In this document: positions 10,349 to 22,159 of the stretch, piece by piece
Layout of the letters: every line of letters begins with the position of its first letter
Position numbering within the stretch: the first letter of the stretch is position 1
Assembly: GCA_037576195.1 (NCBI GenBank)
Contig: CM075103.1
Span: 28,294,723 to 28,358,722 of the forward strand
Direction: 5' to 3'
Length of the DNA: 64,000 bases
Origin: Phytoseiulus persimilis
Taxonomy: Eukaryota > Arthropoda > Arachnida > Mesostigmata > Phytoseiidae
Notes under the pieces: model-generated
What the model was told of the DNA's origin: nothing
Databases searched by the model: none
What the model saw: only the letters and a program-made list of their open reading frames with translations
Made by a program: the position numbers and the translations under genes

Positions 10349-11795
10349 CTTTCGAATTGAAAAAATTGAATTGAATTGAACCGACTTCCGAAAACGTCAA
10401 TATGCGCTTCTCTGGGGAACGCAAGAAGCGGACTTGCGACGATTCCAAATGGTGCCCACACGAAACCGACAGGATGGAAGAGCGGCAGGGTCTCACTTCT
10501 TGAGAAATCAAACTCAAAGGAAGGAAACTTGGCCACCTACAGACTCATTACTATATCGGACGTACTGTATAGAGTATTCACCGAGATATCGGGTGAACGG
10601 CACTTGTATGTTAGACCTCCCCTTCGATTTCCTCTCCCCCGGTGCCGCCAGTTGACGGGCTGGGAACGCGCCATTGAGGCTGTTTTTCGCTCCACTTTTC
10701 AAAGACGGCACCTAACACACAATTACCGGACAATTAAGGGATGTCCCGAGCTATTCCAGAAACTCTCAATACAGGGTATCATGGCAGCGCACAACGGCCC
10801 GATTCAAAAGGATGTTCGTGGAGGATGAATTCGGGCATAAATGCAGTGTTTGCGACCGCCTTCGGTTCCGTAGAGATTCAAAATCGGCCGATTTGGAGGC
10901 GGTGAATTTTCTAACTGAAGTTTTTCCCAGTGAAGACACTGCCCAGTTCGAATCATGTAGCAATTGTTCCAAAGTTTGCGGGAGGAAAGAAAATCGTACT
11001 ATGAGCAGGTCCATTTCCGACACATACGCAGAGGGGCTCTCATTCCCATCCATATATTTCGGAGCCCCTCGCGGAATAGTATCGAACGGCAGAGGAAATG
11101 TGCTTTCTACTACCTACACCGTGAGTATGTCGGGGATCCGGAGGAGTGATCGTCGCGGAGTGACACCTCAACATATCCTCTGCATGGCAATGAAGAATAT
11201 TCGATTCAGGGACCTGTACGCGACACAAAACATGTATGGATCCCTACGCTCAACGGGAATAAAACTCGCGAAATGATTGAAGATCGCGACCTCGTGGAAC
11301 CACTAATCGACACCGATCAAGAATTTTTGAGAACAATTCCATACTCTGTTCAATACTGGTCCACTCGGAAGAAATATCTTTTCGCCATGATCCGTCAACT
11401 TGGGAAGCCGACTGCGTTCCTGACCATGAGCGCGAGCGAGATGAATTGGCCGAATTTACTTCGTATTCTGCACAGGCTGTCTGACGAGTACAAATCTAGA
11501 GACTTCGAAGAGCTTGGTCGGTACGAACATTCTTCCTTGGTGGCAGAGGACCCAGTCGCGTGTTCCATCTATTACCACAACTAGATACTACAAAACGCAT
11601 CTACTGCAGAACCTTAAATGTGTGATCATGGACGAAATAAGTAGGTGCATGTTCGGTCAACTCACGATTACAAGGAAGGAAAGGTGAATACAAAAACAAC
11701 TTTGGTGATTTAGATTTGCTCGCATGTGGCGACCTTAAACAATTACCAACAGTACAGCGCTCCCGTGTACAGCGCTGTACAGAGATCTCAAGGTG
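10349..11795 (+). repeat. Palindrome block B (left copy)
   Basis: Reverse complement at 47,732-49,174; paired coordinates add to about 59,522 with almost no indels. A 160-base sample in the Helitron part shows about five differences, so about 97% identity. The outer edge is an AATTG-rich stretch (GAATTGAATTGAA). On the left the Helitron helicase continues past the block to about 12,320; on the right the block abuts gypsy block C' instead. Confidence 0.9.
10430..10600 (+). mobile_element. I-like LINE reverse-transcriptase snippet
   Basis: The translation contains SGRVSLLEKSNSKEGNLATY followed by RLITISDVLYRVFTEI, which matches the RT motif-1 region of beta (RIGRVSLLEKPNSTKGNLTT..). Only about 50 codons are recognisable. 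It lies between the AATTG-rich edge and the Helitron, and is mirrored at about 48,920-49,095. Confidence 0.8.
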
Positions 11796-12320
11796 GTAGA
11801 GCTGTTCTATGGCGATTGTTGGATCATTTCCCGCTAGTGAGAGTGATGCGACAAAACGATATTATCTTCTCTGCGGTGCTCACAAAAATCAGTTGCGGCG
11901 GGAAATTAGATGCGCAGGAAACGACTATGATCCAATCCCGATTCCGACCGCGTGGTTGATGTGTCGAGAACTTACACAGTGACGTAGTCCTCCTCTTCGT
12001 CAACAACAGAGATGTTAGAGCCTACAACAGAAACGCGGTTCCTACCACACCAACCACAGAGATCAGCATTGTGTCGGATTCTTACACTGGGTACAGCTCG
12101 GAAATCGAAAGATTAGAGGCGATCGGAATAGTAGATCGCATGGAGTGTCAAGGCACAGGCAATGTGCCCCACAGTATCACATTCGCTGAAGGCTATCCAT
12201 ACATGCTAACAATGAACATAGATGTGGAAGATGGATTGGTAAACAGAGTCAAAGGCAAGTTACGTCACGTTGAACATTGCCCGAGTTCGTGTGACGACAA
12301 CAGGTCGAAACGTGTATGAC
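10790..12320 (+). mobile_element. Helitron remnant (Rep/helicase protein)
   Basis: Three recognisable pieces lie in order. First comes a Cys-rich N-terminal region with CSVCDRLRF (from 10,812). Then a Helitron N-terminal domain at about 11,390-11,580, with MIRQLGKPTAFLTMSASEMN and DPVACSIY. Then Pif1-type helicase pieces: a Walker B-like MDEIS at about 11,630, a GDLKQLPTV motif at about 11,730-11,755, and a C-terminal MNIDVEDGLVN with GKLRHVE at about 12,210-12,270. The HUH nuclease region normally between the N-terminal domain and helicase is absent, as are the Walker A motif and much of the helicase. Several stops and frame changes are present, so the element is inactive. The first two thirds is mirrored in B'. 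Confidence 0.88.
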
Positions 12321-12579
12321 TAGAATTCGACACTATAAAGGACGTCTTACACGGTTGATATACATACCACATATCCGTTCCTAATCAGAAGTTCTCAAAG
12401 AGCGGGGGGTACCAATCGAATTACGATCAGTAAGTATGAAAGTACGAGAAAGCAATCGAGGCCTCTAAACAACGAGTCGACAGATCGACTAGCCGGACGG
12501 CCGGCCGATCGGTCGGGAAAACAGGAAAGGAAAACCAGTGAGCCCACGAAGAGTCCAGACCCCGTAATTGATGTACATG
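12320..12579 (+). other. Probable 5' region of the R1-clade LINE, left of the gypsy insertion
   Basis: This stretch lies between the helicase end and the 5' LTR. Because the gypsy fossil is flanked by the duplicated CATG, the DNA left of 12,580 and right of 19,354 were once adjacent; the right flank runs straight into LINE ORF1 sequence. The segment is therefore likely LINE 5' leader, but there is no second full-length copy in the window to confirm it. Confidence 0.4.
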
Positions 12580-12819
12580 TGTCGCATTCCAAGAGAAGCG
12601 TCTTGAGAGACGACCCAGCGGCGACCAGTTGGAGAGGGGGGTCAGTAGAGAGAAAGAGGAGAATCCCGCGAGAATATGAGAGATGAATGAATAGAGTGTG
12701 ACTGATTGTATGAATTAGGATACTGCGACGAGAGTAAAGAGGAGACGGAGTAAACCCGTACTAACCTAGTATACACACCGAATACCGTGTAGTCAATCCG
12801 TGAGCAGTAGAGTCTCACA
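12580..12819 (+). repeat. 5' LTR of Ty3/gypsy fossil 1
   Basis: A 240-base repeat starting TGTCGCATTC and ending AGTCTCACA, matching 19,111-19,354. The ends are TG..CA. The two LTRs differ at about 14 positions plus two small indels by hand alignment, near 6%, which implies an insertion of moderate age. Confidence 0.95.
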
Positions 12820-12896
12820 TTAGCAGCGGTGGTAAAAGAACCAGTTCCGAAGAGAATACGAGAAGTGCCAAGAAGATCAGGGAGGGACAAGCGAAG

Positions 12897-14015
12897 ATGG
12901 CGGAGGCAAGCTTGGCAGCGGTACTGGCGCAGTTAACAAAGACACTGGCGAGTATGGAAAAGAGGATTGAGGGCCAGACGCAACACATACAAGAGGTGAA
13001 GAACAAGGAGGCCAACGAACCGAAACTGGAGGCAAGAGTAAAGCCATACGACACGGCAACGCCCTTAAGGACGTTCTCAGGTGGGACCGTAGCTAGTGCA
13101 GAAAGCTGGTTGCAGGATGTAGTACAGGCAAAAACAGTAGGGAAAAGGACGGAGGACTATACGAAAAGTGTGTTGCATGCTAAATTGGTTGGCCCGGCGA
13201 AATATTGGCAAAGGGATCATGGCAGTAAGTGCGAGAAATTCGAGGACTGGGAAGCGTTATTCATGGAAACGTACGCGCCGAAGAGAAAAAGGAGGGAATT
13301 GATGGAGTATTTCCTACAAAACGGTCAGAAACGAGGGGAGGGGTTGGAAATATATGTGAGAAGGGAAGAACACTTCGCTCTAAAGTTAGAACTGGAACTC
13401 AAAGAGATCAAAGAGCAGGTACTCGAGGGACTGCTACCGGAATACACGTTTCTGATACATATAATGAGGGGGGAAGAGCATAAAAATACGACAGAATTAG
13501 TGCAGGACATCGAGGAAACGATGGAGGTAGACCGAAGGAGAATAAGTCGAGTAAGATCATCACCAATCGGAACAGGAAAAAGATTCGAGGCGAGACCAAC
13601 GTGCTTCATCTGCAACAAGGAGGGTCACAAGCAAGCCTGGTGTCCGGAAAAATCAAGAGACCAAGGGCGATACAGAGGACCCATAGACTACCGAGAATCC
13701 GGAACATATGCCACGAGATATTTAGGAGGAACTTCAGGAGAACGTCAGAGAACGACCGGAGACTGGCGCCAACAGCAACCTGACAGTGGAAGGGACCAAA
13801 TGGGTCACACAAGACCGCCAATGAGGGAATCGACATGGAGAGACGCAACGACGAGCAGAGACCGAGCACCGCGAGACCGTCAAGGAACCTGGGGACCACC
13901 GACAAGAGAACCGACTGCAAATTATCAACCAAGAGTGACAACGCCAGCGGAAGGAGGGAGTTATGGAGGAAGAAATAACGGAAGTCATGAAAGAGGGCAA
14001 AGGAATGTCAGATAA
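12897..14015 (+). CDS. gag: Gag-like protein of gypsy fossil 1
   Basis: About 370 residues. An N-terminal helical stretch is followed by a retrotransposon capsid-like region (residues about 50-190, with SAESWLQDVV and FEDWEALFMETYAP) and one CCHC knuckle, CFICNKEGHKQAWC, near residue 236. The C-terminal 130 residues are rich in Arg, Gly, Thr and Gln and look disordered. In this family the product forms the particle and binds RNA. It sits directly after the 5' LTR leader. Confidence 0.9.
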   Translation: MAEASLAAVLAQLTKTLASMEKRIEGQTQHIQEVKNKEANEPKLEARVKPYDTATPLRTFSGGTVASAESWLQDVVQAKTVGKRTEDYTKSVLHAKLVGPAKYWQRDHGSKCEKFEDWEALFMETYAPKRKRRELMEYFLQNGQKRGEGLEIYVRREEHFALKLELELKEIKEQVLEGLLPEYTFLIHIMRGEEHKNTTELVQDIEETMEVDRRRISRVRSSPIGTGKRFEARPTCFICNKEGHKQAWCPEKSRDQGRYRGPIDYRESGTYATRYLGGTSGERQRTTGDWRQQQPDSGRDQMGHTRPPMRESTWRDATTSRDRAPRDRQGTWGPPTREPTANYQPRVTTPAEGGSYGGRNNGSHERGQRNVR

Positions 14016-17000
14016 GTCGAGAGGGAGTGGAGTTTCGAGCAGATCGAACCAGTGGATTCGGAACGGCAGAGAGGATTGAAGAGAGTAACGGTCAAAGGTA
14101 AAGAATGGTCAGCCAGGGTAGACACGGAAGCAGAAGTCAGCATCATTTCAGAGAAGTCAGCGGAAGAACTAGGATTGGTACGAAGTCCAAGTGCAGAAAA
14201 GAGTATCCGCGGGATAGGAGGGGGCTCATGCGACCCAGTGGGACAATCAAAAATTCTGTCAGAAGCGGATGGATTGCAGCTGGAAGAGGTAACACTCACA
14301 ATCCTACCGACGGGGGCAATGGGTGAAAGAGAAATATTGCTAGGAAAGGATCTGTTGGATAGAGGGCTCGTAACGGTGTACTGCGAAGGGCGATCATGGA
14401 TTTTGAAGGGAGAAGCGTTCGAAGAAATCGCGAGGATCTCACCGAAGGAGGACGTGAAGGTCCAACTGAAGCTAAAAGCCATGGTAACGTTGGAACCACA
14501 ATCAGTCTCAATGGTCACGACGATTCCGATAGAGAAAAATGAAGGAACGCTCATGATCGATCAGGAACCCGGATGGGGAGCATTATGTGAAGTGAGAGAG
14601 GGAGAATTAGTAGTTCCACTCGCAAATGTGGGGGATACAAAGATCATCCTGAACGAGGGCACAGTGGTCGCGCGAGGAAAAATCATTGGGGATGAAAAGT
14701 TTTTCAAACTGAATAGGACCAAAGAGGACAGCAAGATGGCACAAGTGAAAAGAGTCGAGACGAGTGAAGGAGATAGCATACGGGAAGAAGACATCGACGT
14801 GGAACCCAGTGTACCGCAAACCTACAGGACCCAGTTGCTTAGAATACTGAACGAGAATCGAGAAGCCATCGCAACTTCGCGAGGGACCTAGGGAGAACGG
14901 ACCTCACAGAATTCGACATAGACGAAGTGAAGGATAGCAAACCGGTCAGGTGTAAACCGTATAGATTGTGGGAAGCTGAGAATAAAGCCCTGAGCGGAAT
15001 AATAGCGCAACTGAAAGACGCGGGTATGATAGAGAGGTCGAAGTCAGAGTATGCGAGTCCAGTGCTGCTGGTGAGGAAAGCGGATGGCGACTGGAGGATG
15101 GTCATAGACTACAGGAAACTGAATGCGCAAACAGTGAAGCTCAGTTGCCCACTACCGATCATCGACGACATATTGGAAGGAGTTGGAGGCAAACGACTGT
15201 ACTCAAAATTCGACTTGGCGTGGGGATATTTCCAAATACCGATGACAACGAGGGCTTCAGAGAAAGCAGCATTCGTCACGAAGGAAGGGCACTATGAGCC
15301 GAAGGTCCTCATGATGGGGCTGTGTAACGCGCCTTCGAAATTTCAAGAACTGATGGTACAAGTCAGAGACATGGTCGGAAAGCAACAAGCGTTTCCATTC
15401 CTGGACGACTTAATCACAGCGTCGGACGACTACTTGGAGCATCTGGAACATATCGAGAAAATAATGAAAGCACTGAGAAATGCAGGACTGACGATTCGGT
15501 TGGGAAAATGCAAATTCTTCATAGGAGTCGTCCAATTCTTGGGATTCAAACTTTCAAAGAGGGGAGTACAACCAGGAGGAGTGAAGTTGGAGACAATTGA
15601 GCGATTTGCAGCACCGACGGACGTCAATGGAGTAAGGAGGTTCTTAGGACTAACGTCGTTTTTCCGAAGATTCGTATGGAACTATGCAACCATAGCAAAC
15701 CCACTGACGGAGCTGTTGAAGAAAGAAGCGAAGTGCGTGTGGTCACCGACGTGCGAAGAAGCATTCAGACAACTGAAAACCATGTTACTGAGGGATCCAG
15801 TGTTGGAAAGATTCGTACCAGGAAGAAAAACAGAATTACACACCGATGCAAGTTGCGTAGGACAAGCTGGGATGCTTATGCAGGAGGTGAACGGAACATG
15901 GAAAATGTGTTACGCGATCAGTAGGAAGCTGTCGGAATCGGAAAAGAACTACCATTCCACGAAACTAGAACAACTTGCGGTAGTGTGGAGCATGGAGCGA
16001 TTGCGACATTATCTATACGGTCAAGAATTCGTAGTGGTGTCAGATTGTGTAGCGGTCACATCAGTGAAGACGCAAGGAGGGTCCGCGCAGATGTGCCGAT
16101 GGTGGGATAGAATAGCAGAGTTCAACTTCACGGTTCGTCACCGACCAGGAACAGCGATGGCCCACGTGGACGCACTTAGTAGGGATCCAGTCGAAGAAGC
16201 ACAATAGGCGGAAGAGCAAGAATATCCGACGGACTCGAAACAGAAAACAGTGTTCGCAGCGCCAGCGACGCACGATGAATTCCATATGATACAAACAGCG
16301 GATGAGTTCATCAGGGAAAGACTCGAAGCACTGAGGAAGACCAAGGCGGAACGAACGAGAAGGGAAGAAAATTTGGTTCAGGGGTTCTGTGAACGACAAG
16401 GAGTACTGGTCAAGGAGAAGGACGGGAGGAGATTATTCGTGGTACCAAAGGCGATGAGGAAGTATGTTTTGGTTATCGCACACGACAAAGGCGGACACTT
16501 CGGAATGGATAAAACATTGGAGCTAATGAGGACAACGTATTGGTTTCCGAAAATGAGAGAATATACGAAGTTCCACCTGCAAGCATGCATGGAGTGCATA
16601 TTCAACAAAGACTTATCCGGCAAGAAGGAGGGGATGTGTAACGTGATTCGACCAGAGAGAAGACCGTTCCAGAAGGTGTTCATCGATCACTTGGGACCAC
16701 TACCGAAATCACACGGAAAGGAGCACGTCATAGTACTGGTGGACGGACTGACGAAATTTGTGATACTCGAAGCAGTCGCAACAACTTCAGCGGATGGAGT
16801 AATCAAGTTCTTGACGAAGGTTTTCATGACGTACGGGAAGCCCGAGAAAATCGTGTCCGACAGAGGGACTGCGTACACCTCTAAGAAAACGGAGGAGTTC
16901 TTGCTGAAAGAAGGCGTTGGACACATTCTAATTTCATGTCAGAAACCATCATCGAACGGCCAAGTTGAAAGAATCAATAAAGAGGTGGCCAGATTGTTGA

Positions 17001-18110
17001 GATCACTATGCGTACCGGCGGATCACCGGGATTGGGCAAAGTTCTTACCGATGGCACAGATGTACTTGAACAGGGTGGTATCGAGAAGTACGGGGAAATC
17101 ACCATTCGAGGTCTTGCATGGGTATCTACCGAGAATCAATAATCACGCGCAGTTGATAGAGGGCGAACAGGATAGGGTATGGGTACCGGCGGAAGAGGTG
17201 CAGGCAGAAGTTCGGGAACAACTGATGCAAAGCCAGGACAAATACGCGTACTATTACGATGGGGAAAGGAGGCCACATTACATCAGATATTCGAAAGGGG
17301 ATATAGTGGTAGTTAGACGCTTGCCAATCCACACGGGTCAACCGACGAAGTTGCAACCAAAGTTTCGTGGTCCAATGGTCATTTCTGAAGTATTGCCGAA
17401 AGATACCTATCGACTGGTCCAATTGGGTCGAAGGAATTACACTTGTACTGCTCATTGTTCACAACTGAAATGGTACCGACTACACGATGAGAACGAGGAG
17501 GAAATAGAAGCCGACGACGGAACAGACTACGACGAAGAGGAGCTAGAAGAAGCAGGAATCGGAGCCGTGGAGAGACCAGAAGAAGTCATCGAATCCACAA
17601 GAATCAAGGAGCCGGCGGGGATCGAACAGTCGGAAGAAGAGAGGGCAGGAACAGCGGAGAAACCGATCGAGATAGAAACATCGGAATCATCAGAGGAAGT
17701 GCAGATCAATGTAGACCCAAGAATAGTGGGAAATCAGCCACAACAGAGGGCTCGTAGGGATTTGAACACAGCACGATTAGAACCGGCACGTAGAGATAAA
17801 GCAGAAATAATAGATAGAAGAGCACAACCAGGTAGACAGTCGAAATTCGCGGGAAGATACTCGAAGTAGAAAGTCGAGGACAACTTTGGGTAGCGTGGTT
17901 CGAGACGGCTAGAGAAGCGGAGAGAGATACGAAGAATCAACAGAACAAGTGCACGTATGAGATAGAGAGATCTGAGCTAGAGGGAAAGCACAAAGACGAA
18001 GGAGAGGGGAGAGTATCGAGAGCGAACGCGCACCGAAATCGGATCTTTTCCGTCGAACCTCGTGGCAAGAAGACATCATGAACTCTACTAACGAATGACC
18101 GAGCGGGACC

Positions 18111-18791
18111 ATGGGACCCCCCATACTCTTCTACAAAGAGGGCCAAGGGCCGAAGGACGAAAAACCCAGAAGCCGGGCGGTCAACCTCGAAGACGAAAGA
18201 GGATTGGCGTTCGAAGTGAACGTAACGCGGGCGGTTGCCGCGGAACAAGTAGCGAAGCCGATAAGGAGGTGCACGAGGTGTGGCGACGACAGGCACGTGG
18301 AGATCGCCCCATACTGTAAGGCCAGGTGGGTTACGTGTAACCTGCGGAAGGAAGTTGGGCACTTCAGTCGCTGCTGCCCGAAACATAAAGAGAGGGTCTG
18401 CCACAAATGTAAGGGCGTAGGCCACATGGCACGAGACTCCAAGGAGGTGGTCTATGAGAAGACAGCCGACGGAGGCTACGTCGCAAGGAGGGATGGGAAG
18501 GAAGTGGCCAAGTACGTCAGGAAATGCGGCTTCGACCCGGTGGAGTACCAGCTGGAACTAATCCGGAGGCAACTCGAACGGACGGGGTTGAAGGTAACAG
18601 GAGGCTACGAAAGACCACGACGGAAAGAGGGCCAGCCGGTATTTCCGAAGACGACCAACCCAGCGACGGCAGCCACACGAGGCGAAGCAGTTCGACCGCG
18701 GCGCCCCGAACCGGCAGATTACCGCGCAGTGCCACCCCCCGCCGCGTACTCTATTCGTTACGCTCCACCTTCCCCATACGCCGACATGTAA
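18111..18791 (+). CDS. Extra zinc-knuckle protein downstream of integrase in gypsy fossil 1
   Basis: A 226-residue frame between integrase and the 3' LTR. It carries three Cys/His clusters within about 60 residues: CTRCGDDRHVEIAPYC, then a CNLRKEVGHFSRCC cluster, then CHKCKGVGHMARDS. The last is a canonical CCHC spacing. The remainder is basic and Pro/Arg-rich. Gag of this element has its own knuckle, so this is an additional nucleic-acid-binding product or an acquired gag-like segment. Position after integrase is where errantiviruses carry env, but I see no signal peptide, membrane segment or furin site. Short repeats containing TTGTAAGAACAACTGTA follow it at about 18,810-18,900. Confidence 0.65.
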   Translation: MGPPILFYKEGQGPKDEKPRSRAVNLEDERGLAFEVNVTRAVAAEQVAKPIRRCTRCGDDRHVEIAPYCKARWVTCNLRKEVGHFSRCCPKHKERVCHKCKGVGHMARDSKEVVYEKTADGGYVARRDGKEVAKYVRKCGFDPVEYQLELIRRQLERTGLKVTGGYERPRRKEGQPVFPKTTNPATAATRGEAVRPRRPEPADYRAVPPPAAYSIRYAPPSPYADM

Positions 18792-18809
18792 CATATTCAT
18801 CGATATTTG

Positions 18810-18900
18810 TAATGAGGGCTAGTTGTAAGAACAACTGTAAGGTTTGTAAGGAGGGTTAGTTGTAAGAACAACTGTAGGAATTGTACGGAGGGTTAGCTCG
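18810..18900. repeat. Short tandem repeat near the 3' end of gypsy fossil 1
   Basis: Two copies of GTTAGTTGTAAGAACAACTG (or a one-base variant), spaced about 40 bases apart, followed by a partial third, in the noncoding stretch between the zinc-knuckle frame and the 3' LTR. TTGTAAGAACAA is itself nearly palindromic. Confidence 0.7.
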
Positions 18901-19110
18901 TTGAATAATTTACCACGGTTCGGAAGGTTGCTGAAGTAATCAGCATTACGACGTAAGGAGGGCTAGCGGAAAGAAAAGAGAGATACTATAAGTCTCACGA
19001 CGAAGGTGTGCTCATTCAGGTATGTGCTCGTTTAGGCAGATCAGATATCAGAGTGGAGTGTGCCGAATAGAAGTGCTGGCCAGGAGACCAGTATGGTAGC
19101 GGTGGTCGAG

Positions 19111-19354
19111 TGTCGCATTCTAAGAGAAGCGTCTGGAGAGCGACCCAGCGGCGACCAGTTGTACTGGAGAGGGGAGTCGGTAGAGAGAAAGAGCAGAATC
19201 CCGCGAGAAAATGAGAGATGAATGAATAGAGTTTGACTGAGTGTGGGAACTAGGATACTGCGACGAGAGTAAAGAGGAGACGGAGTAAACCCGTACTAAC
19301 CTAGTATCCACACCGAATACCATGTAGTCATTCCGTGAGCAGTAGAGTCTCACA
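19111..19354 (+). repeat. 3' LTR of Ty3/gypsy fossil 1
   Basis: A 244-base partner of 12,580-12,819, with the same TGTCGCATTC start and CTCACA end. The duplicated CATG follows immediately. The segment just before it contains AGCGGTGGT, which also occurs just after the 5' LTR. Confidence 0.95.
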
Positions 19355-20171
19355 CATGGCATGAAGGCTGCATCTCAACACCTGCAGCGCGATAATATTG
19401 TCTCGGATACGAAAACGCATGATACACATGAGGAAGACGAGGAGGAGGACCGAATGATCATGGATTTACCATCGTCGGGGGCGACGGGACGGAAGACCGA
19501 TTTTAAGTGCGGCGTCTAATTCGACACCCACACTCCTTGGGAGCATCCTCTTCCCCAAAGGGAGCAATCGAAAATGTGGAGAGATTCCCGAAGAAGGACA
19601 TGCCCGGGGAGGACCAAGCCAAAATCCTTAAACGAAGGGAAGCGTCACCGCCACCGCCCGGGAAGAAAGAGAATCAAGACAATACGTACAAGCTGGACTC
19701 TCTTCGAAGAGAGATCTCGGAAATCATCGACAGATTCGCCCGGATATACGCCAAGAAGATTCAAGCAGTTGAGGTAAAAAACACGGCCAAGGAGGTGAAA
19801 GGAGCCACCGCGAAGCTGCAGCGAGGCCTTGAAAACCTGAACGAAGACAAAAACTTGAGGAAGCCAGGATAAGGATCGCCGCTCTGGAAGCAGAAGAAAC
19901 TGAACGAAAGGAGAAACTCGAAAAGAAGACGATGAACCCGTTGAAAGAATAGGAGGAGGCCATGGCGCGCAAAATCCAAGAGGACCTATCGCGAGTCACC
20001 TGTCTGGACGAAGTGGTGGAGCTGGCAAAGATAGAGTGGCCAAAGCAGACCTTTGAGAAAATCTTCCTCTCGGAAGCGTGGATTGTTGGCACCCGGAAAT
20101 GCAGAGTGCTCATTCACTCGGAAGAATATTAAAGACAGCGCACAACACAAACTATTCTACAGCTGTCGAAG

Positions 20172-20930
20172 ATGTTCCCAGCGATCAAGGATCTCGACAA
20201 ACTGGAAGCGAGAAGCGTAGCAACGACGACGGCGATTCTTTCACCGACCCTGATAACGACCGACACAGTTGAGATCGAAGAAACTGAAAGAAGAACGCTT
20301 GTAGTGGCCAAACTCAAGATAGGGGCGGATGAAACTGATATTGCGGAGATTCTCCACTTGGTGGCGGAAAAGATAAAAACAGGCATCGCCGATCCCAAAG
20401 AAAAAGTCCTGATTGAGATCCCGAACGGTGCGCAGATTAACACGTACAAGAGACTATCGGAAGCGCTATGGAGAATCCTCAAGATCGATACCGGTGCGGA
20501 GATCTCACTCAAAGCGAGTAACACGCCGAAGGAGGGGAAGAAAAAATCTCATCTAGTTTCTAGTCAAGGGATGATGGAGATCGGAATGGGTGACGCCACC
20601 TCTGCGGATATACTTCGTAACCTCAAAGACAAGGTTGACACCGAGGCTCTCGGCGTTAACATATGCGGAGTGCGCCAAAGCGAGAAATCTATCAGACTGC
20701 TGATTAGAGAGAACAAAGCTGGAGGCAGGACTCGACTTGCGGCCTTCATATCGGACGAGCTAAACCTTGGAACGAAGAATCGTGGTCCTCGCCTCACGGA
20801 AGCAGTCATGATCTCGAGACTGAATGAGGTTGTCACCGAAGAAGAGGTCGCCAGGGTGGTCTGCCGGATCATTGGCCACGGGGATTCAGAGACCATCGGA
20901 TCGCGAGCTGCTATATTACCCCGAATTATG
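20172..20930 (+). pseudogene. R1-clade LINE ORF1 protein, C-terminal part
   Basis: About 250 residues of an R1-type Gag. The segment with IGMGDATSADILRNLKDKVD and the later RLTEAVMISRLNEVVTEEEV is the conserved helical/RRM-like region that precedes the CCHC knuckles in R1 elements. Here the knuckles are missing and the frame runs directly into endonuclease sequence (NSMWVVAGDFNA), so an internal deletion has fused ORF1 with ORF2. The N-terminal coiled-coil part lies upstream at 19,500-20,050 in other frames. Confidence 0.75.
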
Positions 20931-22159
20931 GTGGCTTCACACGTCAACGCCAGACGAAGCAACTCCATGTGGGTGGTGGCAGGTGATTTCAATGCGGCGT
21001 CATTTCCGCCTGGGGCAGCCGAACCACAACGAGAAGGGGAAGAGAGCTCGAGGACACCCTAGCGGGATGTGAACTCACCCACTCAACGATGGCAGAAACC
21101 CAACGTTCAGAATGAATAACCGAATGTCTCATATTGACATCACAGCAAGCACGCACCCGACCGGAATCGAAGATTGGAGAGTCAACGAGGCGGATGAGTC
21201 TCTTAGCGACCACCAATATATAGAGTACGACATAGTGCTACAGGTTGCTGCAGAACCGAGGAAAACAGGCCCAGGCTGGAGATGGAACCATGAGAATCGA
21301 GGCATTCCAAACCATCATAGACCGGGAATTTAGAGGAGCAGGAGATAGGCACGCGGAAATCGACCACAAACTGGTGGCGGATATTTTCGTAAAAGCATGC
21401 ACCACCGGAGCGCAAACGACCAACCCTCGATGGAAGAACCTCAAACCAGTTTATTGGTGGACGGAGACGATCTCAAGACTCCGGAAAGATTGCGTCAAGG
21501 CCAGAAGACTGTACATCAGGAGTAGTAACCGTATCCGCCGGGACCCGAGACGGGCAGCGGAAGCCCTCTCTGACTACACTAGGAAATAGAGGGAATACGA
21601 ATCTGAGATCTCGGCCAGCAAGCGAAACAAGTGGAGAGAGCTCTGCGAGTCTGTCCGAGAAGACGTCTGGGGTCTTCCGTATAAGATAGTCAGCGAAAAC
21701 CTCGGACAAAAGCGAGTCAGACTTCCGGAGCAAACACTATGCAGAGCCATCGGAGAACTCTTTCCGAATGGAATGGAAGCTGAGCGCGAGCAGCTCCAGA
21801 TTGCCGAAACTGATGTCCCTAAGGTAATGCCCAGAAAAGCTCCAGGACCTGACGGCATTCGAGAAGAGGCAATAAAAGCGTTCCTGGAGCGATGGCCCAG
21901 TGTCTTTGCACGGAGATCCACTTTGTCGGCGATAGAAAGAGTCCTCGAAACCGTGAGGAAAGAAAGAGAGAAGCCAAGTCACAGAAGAAAGCGGTGCATA
22001 ATCATTCTGTTGGATATTAAAAATGCTTCCAACTCTGTTGAATGGGGACTAGTACTCTCGAGCCTCGCCAAGAGGGAGGTCTCCTCATACCTGCGTGAAA
22101 TCATAGCATCATATCTGTCAAAGCGATGAATCACTGATGAGGGTGGATGCAGGCACAGC

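Larger units (their letters stand above)
12580..19354 (+). mobile_element. Ty3/gypsy LTR retrotransposon, fossil 1
   Basis: A 6.8-kb element with both LTRs, flanked by the 4-bp duplication CATG (12,576-12,579 and 19,355-19,358). Parts in order: gag about 12,900-14,000 with a CCHC knuckle; protease about 14,050-14,400; reverse transcriptase about 14,950-15,650; RNase H about 15,800-16,200; integrase with HHCC and DDE regions about 16,450-17,400; an acidic tail; then a separate zinc-knuckle open region about 18,110-18,790. The PR-RT-RH-IN order marks Ty3/gypsy. No classic polypurine tract is obvious before the 3' LTR. It looks nearly whole with roughly three breaks in pol, and is presumed dead. 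It sits in the 5' part of an R1-clade LINE. Confidence 0.95.

Noticed and set aside
18111-18791. A host zinc-finger gene
   Set aside because: It lies between integrase and the 3' LTR, on the same strand, inside a target duplication. It belongs to the element or was carried by it.
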